In this document: piece by piece, positions 44,028-53,376 of the stretch
How the letters are laid out: every line of letters starts with the position of its first letter
Position numbering within the stretch: position 1 is the stretch's first letter
Assembly: GCA_963932465.1 (NCBI GenBank)
Contig: OZ010794.1
Location: forward strand, 447,718,502-447,782,501
Direction: 5' to 3'
Length of the DNA stretch: 64,000 bases
Source of the DNA: Maratus speciosus
Lineage: Eukaryota > Arthropoda > Arachnida > Araneae > Salticidae
Program-made: the position numbers and the translations under genes
Notes under the pieces: generated by a model
Database searches by the model: none
What the model was told of the DNA's origin: nothing
The model's input: the letters and a program-made list of their open reading frames with translations, nothing else

Positions 44028-44814
44028 CTGAAAGATCAGTTACCTTTATAGGAAAAAAGAGAAACGCTATTCGTTTACGAATAAGAAAGAATATCTGCAA
44101 ATTTCGTGCATTTAAAAATGAAAATTTCTTCACGAAAGTGTAAAAAAGGATGCAAGTTACGATTTCAGAACAACTTTAAATAGTTTTTAAAAACCACAAA
44201 ATGTGGCTAATCAAAGCTACATTTTATTTGCATGATATTTTTTCTGTTGAATTTTTAAACTGGAACTCGTAACACAGAAAATTATCAGAATTGAAATAGT
44301 CAAATATGATGTTGAGCAATTGAGCATAAGCATAAAAAAATTAAATATTATCATTTTAATTTGCAATAAAAAAAAGAGTTTTGAACACAAAAAGGTTTTT
44401 TTTTTTTTCGATGGAGAAGGGGAGGGGGAGAGAGGATATAGACAGTGTGGAAAATTATTTTATTTTCTGCAAAATTACTTTGCTTGCATTTTTTTGTGAG
44501 CTGTTGCGTTGATTCTGTCACATGAATTAGCCTAATTCAAGTCAAAGGATTTTTTTAAATTAACTTTGAGATCCCTTCATTTCTGAAAACAAAGAAAAAT
44601 ACTGCTTTCAGTTTTTGCAGCAGAAAGTAAATGTGTGTCTCAAAAGGCCAATTAGAAGAAAGATTAATGCTTATCATCAGTGCACTTGTCTTTATATATA
44701 TCAATACAACTGATGATTTTGAAACAAGTTCAAAAACATAAATAAAAAATATATTTTCGAGCTGAATGACAAGAACCAGTGTTGCAATCATAAAAAAACA
44801 AAGGGTATACGCTG
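44028..44814. other. AT-rich sequence left of the 44815 insertion
   Basis: No gene supported. A T-run and a GGGGAGGGGGAGAGAGG tract lie at 44396-44432. The last 45 bases (GAACCAGTGTTGCAATCATA onward) are paralogous to the minus strand of 32330-32370. Confidence 0.4.
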
Positions 44815-46256
44815 TAGGGCTGCACAACCTTTTTAAGAGAAGGGCCACTTACAAAAATGCCTGGGTTGTCGAGGGCCACATCAGTAACACAGAGATAATT
44901 CTATTTCGGGGAGATCTGTGGCCTATAAAAAACATGGTTGCAGAGGAGTGGCAGTTTTACCCCTTTAGGTTCCCCTACCCAGTCAACATATCATATCCAA
45001 TTTCAGTTGGCAAGGATATATCAACAGTTTATGTTTGCATATATAACAGAGATATAGCAAAGATTATTTTCAAGGCATGAAAATATTCCTTGACTTTATT
45101 CGGTGGCATTAAATTTTGCTTTATTAAAAGAGCTAAAAAACAAACATAGGCATGAAAGTGGCTAGTGCCGAAGAAAATGTGAACTTTATGAACGAAGTTA
45201 AATTGACGAAACTCTCAATTTTTCTGCAGCCGATCAACAAAATTTTAGATCTTCCCGCGCTTGATCGACAAAATTCGTGATTTTTCCACACCTTATCATT
45301 GGAATTAGCGATTTTTCCGCGCCCAGTCTACAAAATTCGCGATTGTTAACTGACTGACAAAATTTTCAATTTTTTCCCGTGGTGAATTGTTGGAATTAAC
45401 AACTTTTTCTCGCGATAAACTACCGAAACGCGCAATTTTACCGTAGCCGATCGACGAAATTTGCAATTTTTTCGATCGACGAAATTCGCGATTCTTAACT
45501 GACTAAAATCCATGGCAAATTGGCAAAATTCGCGGCTTTTTCTCTCGATAAACTGACGAAACTCACGATTTTTCAGCAGCCAATCAACGAAATTCCCAAT
45601 TTTTCCACGCCCGATCGACAAACCTTGCGATTTTTCCGCGCCCGATCAGCGAAATTCGCATATCTTAAATAACTGACAAAATTTGTAATTTCCCACGGCA
45701 AATTGGCAAAATTGCAATAAACTGACGAAACGCGCGATTTTTCCGCACCCGATTGATGAAACTCACGATTTTTTCGTGCCTGATCGACGAAATTCTTGAT
45801 TTTACCGCACCCGATTGACGAAACTGAAACTCGATTTTTTCGCACTCAAGTCAACGAAAATCGCAATTCGTAATTGACTAACGAAATTTGTAATTTTCCC
45901 TCGGCAAATTGGCAAAATTAACGACTTTTTCTCGCAATAAACTCACTAAACTCACGATTTTCCCATGCTCGATCACGCACGCGACTGACGAAAATCGAGG
46001 TATCTTTGATTAGCGACTGACGAAATTAGCAACTCGGGAATTTCCTTTATTGATACAAATGGTATCGGCTAGACGATTAATGAAATTTGCAATTGTTAGC
46101 TGACTGGCGAAATATGCGTTTTCCGCGGCAAATTGACGAAATTCGCGATTTTTTCCGGCAATCTATTGTCATTTGTAAATTGACGAAATTCGCCGGCCAC
46201 TTGTAAACCCATCGCGGACCACTTTTGGCCCGCAGGTCACAGGTTGTGCATCCCTA
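44815..46256. mobile_element. hAT-like element with a 36-bp minisatellite
   Basis: Ends TAGGGCTGCACAACCT (44815) and AGGTTGTGCATCCCTA (46256). A TACGCT repeat lies at both edges, a partly eroded target duplication. A paralogous sequence without the insertion exists on the minus strand at 32318-32350 (GGGTGTACGCTAAAGTCATG), confirming that this block was inserted. Inner terminal words (GGGCCAC, GGCCCGC) are GC-rich. Most of the interior is the minisatellite listed next. No transposase. Confidence 0.75.
45180..46200 (-). repeat. 36-40-bp degenerate minisatellite, about 25 units
   Basis: The unit is close to CGATTTTTCCGCGCCCGATC followed by GACGAAATTCG, with two sub-types (one carrying TTAACTGACTGAC, one carrying CTCGCGATAAACT). 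Because many units are 36 or 39 bp, minus-strand frames stay open for about 90 codons and read as GRGKI-NFVD-ARKNREF-like repeats. I treat these as repeat artefacts. The array is inside the 44815-46256 element. Confidence 0.75.
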
Positions 46257-46349
46257 CGCTAAAGTCATGAACATTCATGGATACAGTTAACGCTAATGAT
46301 TTATTTGAGAAGCAGGGGGTATGCGGAGCTTCTTAAAAAAATCCAGAGA

Positions 46350-46382
46350 GAGGGTATACGGCATATATCTCCGTATACCCTC
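46350..46382. repeat. Perfect 12-bp hairpin
   Basis: GAGGGTATACGG, a 9-base loop, CCGTATACCCTC. A related GGGGGTATGCGGAGCTTCTT lies 30 bp upstream and at 32255-32275 in inverse form, so it belongs to the same old family as the flanks of the 44815 insertion. Confidence 0.7.
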
Positions 46383-46504
46383 CACTACTCCGTGATAAGA
46401 ATAGATCCAGATCTCAAAACATAGCGTCGTCGGTTTATATTAAGTTACAAAGGAAAAAATTCAATATTTTATAGTTCTCTATCTTATTATTATTTTTCTT
46501 TACT

Positions 46505-46780
46505 CGAGCTTCCTACTCAACAACGCAAAATTTTCTGACACATTTTCTGCCTCATTTTTAAGCATATTAGCAGGCCTGACTGTTGAAGCAGAATACAATG
46601 GAAACTAGTTTTACATTTTTTGATCAAATTACTTATCGAGTTATAAGCGATTGTGGTCACATGACAAGTTTTTGTCTTTCTCGAGCTGCCGCGTCTGGAA
46701 TTTAAAACGCCAACTTTGACAATATTTTCTAAAAAATCTTTTGCGTTTACCAAAAAATGGAAAACGTCTTTCGACTGCAT
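46505..46780 (-). repeat. Dispersed TGTCAAAGTT-GCGTTTT family, copy 2
   Basis: On the minus strand: GAAAATATTGTCAAAGTTGG, CGTTTTAAATTCCAG, a TCATGTGACCAC site and AAATGTGTCAGAAAATTTTG. Same order as 33880-34155. It lies between the 44815 and 46962 elements. Confidence 0.55.
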
Positions 46781-46961
46781 AGTTTCTGAATAACAGCACT
46801 TTCCAATTTCCGAAAAAAATGAATTCAGAAATGTCTCAAAAAGTAGCTCTTTTGATTTGAGTTGCCTTAAGGATTTTTTTCCCGCATTCTTTTTTAAATA
46901 TTTTTTCTAAGAAGCTTTTAGTTCTTCGAAGATACAACATACCATTATATATAGTAGCTAA

Positions 46962-49900
46962 TAGGGATGTACCGCATATTCGGTATCTATTCTGTATTCA
47001 GCCTCTTCGGCCATGTTACCGAACACTTAAAAAAACTTCAAAAACATTTTTAAAAATCTTACACAATTTCTACTTCTAACTGCCAACTTATAAAGATATT
47101 CATAATAATTAGAAACAGAATCATATTTAAGTAAAAGAAATGTTTTTACATTATTTGCTTTTTGTAAAGTATTACTTAAGAAAATTAACCATTAATGGGG
47201 ATTTTCATAGAAATTAACAATGTAAAAATGCAAGTTCCTGAACCTTTTCTAGTAAATAATCTGTTTCTTGCTAGATCACAAAAAGGGTGTTTCTAATCAA
47301 ACAGAAAAAAATTCAGGGTTGATAATACACATCAAGAAAGACAATTTTTGTTCAGAAAACCATAATCGCAATCCACTGATTCAGTTATAAATAAAGTGTA
47401 TCTCATCTCATTCGAGGCCAAACTTGGATTTTCATTTGTTAACCCTAACGAAGATATCATAGCTATATTTTTAACAGACTTGCTTTATTTCTGTGAAATA
47501 TAATATCATGATGAGAAGTGCTGGAAATTGCCACTTTTCATATTTAAACAACTATAAGGCAAACATTCCTTTATTCAAAATGCAATTTATAGTACTTATA
47601 CTGTGTCAACGGCCAAAATTCAGTCATTTTCAATGATATCATAACATTTAGTACAAACTAAATTAATATGAAACAAATCTTGCTAAAATAACTTCATTTA
47701 CTGATAAAGTTGTGAACGAAAATTCAGTTTCGGCTTGTAGTTGCACACCCAGAATTTTTGACTGAATATATTGTAATTTTGATGGAATAAATGGAGTTAT
47801 GTGTTGTTTCTCGTTTAAATTTTTTTTGTCTTGACCACATTATCTCTATTGAAAGTTTGTTACATTTTTTTAGGAACAATGTGTATGTTTACAATCTATG
47901 AAAATAATCGACCATTCGAAACACTGATAAAAGATGCATTTAAAAACTTCCTTGCTAAATCAAAGTCAGTAGAAAAGTTATTTTTGCTGAGTTGTTTGTT
48001 TTATAATGAAAAAAAGATTATTCACTTGGTTTAATGCACCAGAAAATCCTTGAAATATAAAACTTTTTATTTAATAAAATTTTAAAATTCTCTTTTTAAA
48101 TAACTCAAAGCAGATTTATTTCCTATATAAAGTTTACCTGTAAAAAGTTCTTGTTTATCAATATGTAAGTTCCTGCATTAAATATTATGTAAAATTGTTT
48201 TAAAATTTAATATTTTAATGCCTTTAACCTTTGAAATATAAAAGTATTCGACCAGTCGAATATTTGGTATTTGGCCGAATAGTTACTACTCGGCTGGCGA
48301 ATATTCGATATTCGGCCTAACAGTTAATTCAGCCAGCTGAATATTCGGTATTCGGTCCGCCTGTGGGCCGAATATTCGTTAGAAAACTTATTTTTGCTGA
48401 GTTGTTTGTTTTAGAATTTAAAAAAAATATTCACTTGGTTTAATTCCCAGAAGAAGCCATGAAGTATAAAACTTTTTTAATTAATAAAATTTTAAAATTC
48501 TCTTCTTAAATAACTCAAAGCTGATTTTTTTCATGCATAAAGTTTACTTTTAAAAGTTCTTGTGTATCAATATGTAAGTTTCTGCATTAAATATTACCTA
48601 AAATTGTTTTAAAATTTAACATTTTAATGCCTTTAATCTTTAAAATATAAAAGTATTCGACCAGCCGAATACTTGGTATTTGGCCGAATAGTTACTACTC
48701 GGCTGACCGAGTATTCGGTATTCGGCATAACAGTTAATTCGACTAGCCGAATATTCGGTATCCGGCTCGCCTGTAGGCCGAATATTCGGAACAAAAATTA
48801 TTTTTGTTGAATTGTTTGTTTTAGAATTAGAAAAAATATATATATTCACTTGGTTTAATTCACAAGAACAAGTCATGAAATATAAAACTTTTTTAATTAA
48901 TAAAATGTTAAAATTCTCTTCTTAAATAACTCAAAGCATATTTTTTTCATGCATAAAGTTTACATGTAAAAAGTTCTTGTGTATCAATATGTAAGTTTCT
49001 GCATTAAATATTATATAAAATTGTTTTAAAATTTAACATTTTAATGCCTTTAATCTTTAAAATATAAAAGTATTCGACATTCGACCAGCCGAATACTTGG
49101 TATTTGGCCGAATAGTTACTACTCTGCTGGCCGAATATTCGGTATTCGGCATAACAGTTAATTCGACTAGCCGAATATTCGGTATACGGCTCGCCTGTAT
49201 GTCGAATATTCGGTACAAAAGTTACTTTTGCTGAATTGTTTGTTTTAGAATTAAATAAATATATATTCACTTTGTTTAATTCACAAGAAGAAGCCATAAA
49301 ATATAAAACTTTTTTAATTAATAAAATTTTAAAATTCTCTTCATAAATAATTCAAAGCAGATTTTTTTCGTGCATAAAGTTTACTTTTAAAAGTTCTTGT
49401 GTATCAATATGTAAGTTTCTGCATTAAGTACTATGTAAAATTGTTTTAAAATTTAACATTTTAATGCCTTTAATCTTTGAAATATAAAAGTATTCGACAT
49501 TCGACCAGCCGAATACTTGGTATTTGGCCGAATATAGTTACTACTCGGCTGGCCGAATATTCGGTATTCGGCCTAACAGTTAATTCTACTAGGCGAATAT
49601 TCGGTATCCGGCTCGCCTGTAGACTGAATATTCGGTACAAAAATTATTTTTGCTGAATTGTTTGTTTTAGAATTAAAAAGATATATATATTCACTTGGTT
49701 TAATTCACAAGAAGAAGCCATGAAATATAAAACTTTTTTAATTAATAAAATGCTAAAATTCTCTTCTTAAATAACTCAAAGCATATTTTTTTCATGCATA
49801 AAGTTTACTTGTAAAAAGTTCTTGTGTATCAATATGTAAGTTTCTGCATTAAATATTATGTAATATTGTTTTAAAATTTAACATTTTAATGCCTTTAATC

Positions 49901-50303
49901 TTTGAAATATAAAAGTATTCGACCAGCCGAATACTTGGTATTTGGCCGAATAGTTACTACTCAGTTGGCCGAATATTCGGTATTCAGCCTAACAGTTAAT
50001 CCAACTAGCCGAATATTCGGTATCCGGCTCGCCTGTATGCCAACTATTCGGTACAAATGTTATTTTTTGCTGAGTTGTTTGTTTTAGAATAAAAAAAAAC
50101 AAGTTATGCACTTAATAATGAAATATGAAACTTTTTTAATTAATAAAATTTTAAAATGTTCGACCAGCCAAATATTTGGTGTTTGGCCGAATATTTGGTA
50201 TTCGGCCTAACAGTTAATTCGGCTAGCCGAATATTCGGTATCCAGTTCGCCTCCAGGCCGAATATTTGGTATTCGGTTAAAATCACTATTCGGTATATCC
50301 CTA
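46962..50303. mobile_element. hAT-type element with TTCGGTATTCGG repeats, 3.3 kb
   Basis: Ends TAGGGATGTACCGCATATTC (46962) and ATTCGGTATATCCCTA (50303). Flanks GTAGCTAA (46954-46961) and GTAGCTGA (50304-50311) form an 8-bp duplication with one mismatch. The left subterminal region and the internal units are full of CCGAATATTCGG words. The interior from about 47830 on is a 415-bp tandem array. No transposase frame. Confidence 0.85.
47830..50240. repeat. 415-bp tandem array with CCGAATATTCGG cores
   Basis: AAAGTATTCGACC anchors lie at 48241, 48650, 49068, 49488 and 49912 (spacings 409, 418, 420 and 424 bp), with partial units at both ends. Each unit has a 150-bp head with several CCGAATATTCGGTATTCGGC words and an AT-rich tail containing CTGCATTAAATATTATGTAA. 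Copies are close to each other. The head words match the element's own termini. Confidence 0.88.
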
Positions 50304-50311
50304 GTAGCTGA

Positions 50312-50990
50312 TGTAATGTTATTACACCGTTCTTTGATAAGAAAAGATTCCCGGTTCTCTCTTATTTTTTGCTTTGAAAAACAGACAACAGAACAGTAAA
50401 CATCTGGCGACATCCTGTCCCCTGAAAAAACTGCGAAATATCCACCCCCCATAGCTTTCAGAGTCCAGCAAAACGAATTTTAACGAACAAAAAATCTGGC
50501 CTTCTAATTTCATTTGCATTGGTCAAGGAGTGCACGTGTACCATTTACCCTCAAGGCCTTTTTCTCCAGGTTCCTTTCTTGAATGAAGCGAAGATATTCT
50601 CTGCCCCAATCTTAGAGGAAGAATTGAATATATTAGAAGTCTATGGCCCCAATCTCCTAGCTTACAGGGTTACTGCATAGAAATAGGAAGAAGGTATATT
50701 TCTTCTTCCAAGGGATACTGTATCATGGACCCCCCGCCCCCTTCCCTCCGCTTCTTACGCCCTTAAAATAGCTAAAAAGTGAAATTGTAATCGACTCCGA
50801 GCGAAAAAAAACTTACATAATGCAATGAGAAAGGAAGTTTCTAATTACAAAATATTTAATAATTTTAAGTATGCTTTTTCTGTTTTGTAATAGATTTTGT
50901 TAATTTGTAATATGTTTTTAAAAATTCTTAAAAAAAAAAAGAAAAAAATCAGAGCCAAATCATGTAATGCTTGAACAAAAGTGAAATTAC
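50312..50990. other. Interior of the 14.2-kb segment, no gene
   Basis: Mixed-composition sequence without an open frame that looks coding. Between 50990 and 51065 the right subterminal region of the 36860 element begins (TTTACCGAAAG, G- and C-runs). Confidence 0.4.
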
Positions 50991-51152
50991 CGAATGTATA
51001 CGAGTTTACCGAAAGTGGGGGGGGTGTCGCACCCCCCCACACCCCCCCCTGTAGCTACGTCCCTGTGCCCGGCTATGACAAGGCTATGACTCCTGTATTC
51101 AGATAAAAGAATAAAATACAATTCAAAAACAGGCACTACCTGAAGACAGAGA

Positions 51153-51343
51153 CAGTGTTGCCAGTGGGCTACCTTTTTTTAAAATTGAGATTTCTTGATT
51201 GCCACCACTTTTTTGAAATGGTAAAATTACCTTTGTTTTCGCCTTAATTAATATGTCATTAAATAAGGCGCATTTCACCATATCAAAAAAGTGGTGCCAA
51301 TCAAGAAACTGAATTAAAAAAAGTAGCCCATCTGGCAACACTG
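51153..51343. mobile_element. 191-bp hAT-type MITE
   Basis: Starts CAGTGTTGCCAGTGGGCTAC and ends in the inverse (GTAGCCCATCTGGCAACACTG, allowing one extra base). It is flanked by a perfect 8-bp duplication GACAGAGA (51145-51152, 51344-51351). Arms of about 75 bp pair closely, including TTTCTTGATTG and CCACTTTTTTGA. It inserted into a unit of the 250-bp array. Confidence 0.92.
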
Positions 51344-51504
51344 GACAGAGAGATGCCTAAACTAAATACATTTTCTCTTGTGAATCCGCCTTAAAAAGTT
51401 TTATCGGATAAATTTCTTTTTCTTATAAAATATGTAATATGAACTTTAAAAAGTTCACTGTTTTACTTGAAAGACGACTTAAATAATAAAAGAGATGTTA
51501 CAAG

Positions 51505-51935
51505 TTAAAAATATACATTTTATTTAAAAACTTCTTAGTATTTTCAGGCTTTACCAAGCTTTTCATCAGAGAATATTATAATAACTAATTGCTGTTTGTT
51601 TATACAAATACGTCACTTCGTTTTGAAAATGAGAGAGTCAATAATTATTAGAGTTGAAAGTAGAAGTAGCAGTTTCTTGGATTGAACATAATTAGAGAAA
51701 ATATATATTATTATTAACTGCAGTTCCATTTATTTTATTACATCACTCTGTTCTCATACCCCACTTTCATTTTAAATGTGTAGCTGGACAGCCAAAACGA
51801 ACATACCAAATGAAGTGACGTATTTGTATAAATAAACAGCAATTAGCTATTATAATATTCTCTGATGAAGGGCTTGGGGAAGCCCGAAAGTACTAAGAAG
51901 TTTTTAAATAAAATGTTTATTTTTAAATTATAACA
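51505..51935. repeat. Inverted repeat with arms of about 130 bp
   Basis: AACTTCTTAGTATTTTCAGG, TCATCAGAGAATATTATAAT and TTTATACAAATACGTCACTT on the left are inverted on the right (AAGTGACGTATTTGTATAAA, ATTATAATATTCTCTGATGA, AGTACTAAGAAGTTTTTAAA). The loop is about 170 bp. Probably a foldback MITE; no target duplication was identified. Confidence 0.75.
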
Positions 51936-52599
51936 TCAATTTTATTATTTTAGTTAAGTAACCTGTTAAGTAAATCGGTGATCTTTTTTAAGCTCAAATT
52001 ACATATTTTATGTTTGAATCAAGGTGAAAAATTGCGTTTCATCTTACGATTTTATTCGTTTTTGTATTTTTCAAATAGCATGCAAGTGAAAAGAAATCAC
52101 GAAAGATATAAATTCCATTTTAATATTTTCAGAAAGAAAGCAGACATAGTTTGGAAAGTTATAAATTCCATTTTAATATTTTCAGAAAGAAAGCAGACAT
52201 AGTTTGGAAAGTTATAAATTCCATTGTCATATTTTTTATTTAAAATACAATATTTTGACTTTCGATTATAAATATCTGGTGAAATTAAACTTGCTAAAAT
52301 AACATTTTAATCTGATAGACGAATGCCTTGATGATTCAAAATAAGAAAAAAATGGTCAGCAGCGAAAAATGTTTTATTTAACTGAGGTTTAAATTAAACT
52401 TGCGAGTTTAATTTTCCTTACCCTTTTACCACTATAACTTTCTATTTTCTTCTAAATTTTGATTTATAATGAATTTGCATAGTACCCACAGGACATTCAA
52501 ATAAGAAATAGTAACAATGTAGTATTTTTATTACAATATTTTGGTATAACATTGTCTTAAAGGGGTGTTAAAGAAGGGACGGAAGGAAAAAAAAACGGG

Positions 52600-53376
52600 A
52601 TGGTATAGGAAAACAGGGATGGTAAGGACGGGACGGTAAGGAAAATTACCACTATTTTTAGGCAAATCATGTTAAGGCTAAGTGATAGCCACAATGTTCA
52701 TTGTTTTTAGAAACAGTTATTTACATTGGATTAAATAAATAATAATAAAAAAATTATTTACCTCGAAAAGTGCAGGAATAAACCTTGGGGACGGTAAGAC
52801 TACTAATAAAGCCACGATGCTCGAAAATGATATTTAAATGCTGATTTAAATTCTGCAGTAAATTTCCTGTCAAAGAATCTTAGACATTCTTTCTCTAGCA
52901 TACTTCTGCATGAGAAAGAACTTGAAAAAAATTCTGTGGCTGCATCTGAAGCGATTTTCTGTATAAGTTTAGCAAGAGGGATGGTAAGGAATCCAAAATC
53001 CAGGAACAGTGTTCAAAAAATAATATCAACTGTAAAAATGTGTACAGGTTAATTTTTTGCTATATATTTATATAAAACAATTGTCCCAGTTTTGGTAAAA
53101 AATTACATCGAATTACTTTTATTGAAACAATTTTATACAGACAGCTCCAAACTTAAAAATCAGCATCAGGGACACGGGACGGTATAGGAGTTTTCCTGGT
53201 ATTTGGACCCCCAACATCGTCCAAAACTTATTTATCTCGTTAATATTGTTATGCAATCATGCAATGGGATGTTACCCAGTATATGAAATAAAAAAAAAAC
53301 CAGAAGAATATGTACCAAAATAGAAATTATTATTCAGGACTTAAAAGTCAAAAGATTGTGAGAATGCCCCACATAG
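52600..53376 (+). repeat. 770-bp dispersed repeat, copy 2
   Basis: Near-collinear partner of 30826-31592. It starts in GGACGGTAAGG words and ends AAAAGTCAAAAGATTGTGAG before the array unit AGAGTTTACCTGCTATGCCG. It interrupts the 250-bp array. Confidence 0.85.

Larger units (their letters stand above)
36860..51065. mobile_element. 14.2-kb segment bounded by hAT-type ends
   Basis: Left end CAGTGGCGTAGCTAGAG (36860); the inverse of the right end reads CAGGGACGTAGCTACAG (51065), 14 of 17 identical. A perfect 8-bp duplication TGCCCGGC flanks it (36852-36859 and 51066-51073). Subterminal sequence is also shared: G-runs with GGGGGTGT and TTTACCGAATGT / its inverse. These facts together support a single hAT-type insertion. 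Much of its length is later insertions: hAT elements at 38289-41494, 44815-46256 and 46962-50303, plus a palindrome at 42037-44027. Even without those it is several kb long. No transposase gene is visible. It was inserted next to the 250-bp array that continues at 51075. Confidence 0.75.
51075..52599. repeat. Left part of the 250-bp array with insertions
   Basis: TCCTGTATTCAGATAAAAGA at 51092 and CCGCCTTAAAAAGTTTTATC near 51388 belong to the unit type seen at 53.4-56.9 kb. The unit is split by the 191-bp MITE at 51153-51343. From 52080, AATTCCATTTTAATATTTTC and AGAAAGAAAGCAGACATAG recur; 52131-52183 is duplicated directly (period 53 bp). 52270-52599 has no clear feature. Confidence 0.6.

Noticed and set aside
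45346..45845. Two minus-strand frames of about 90 codons with GRGKI-NFVD-like repeats
   Set aside because: Direct translation of the 36-40-bp minisatellite; units switch frame repeatedly.
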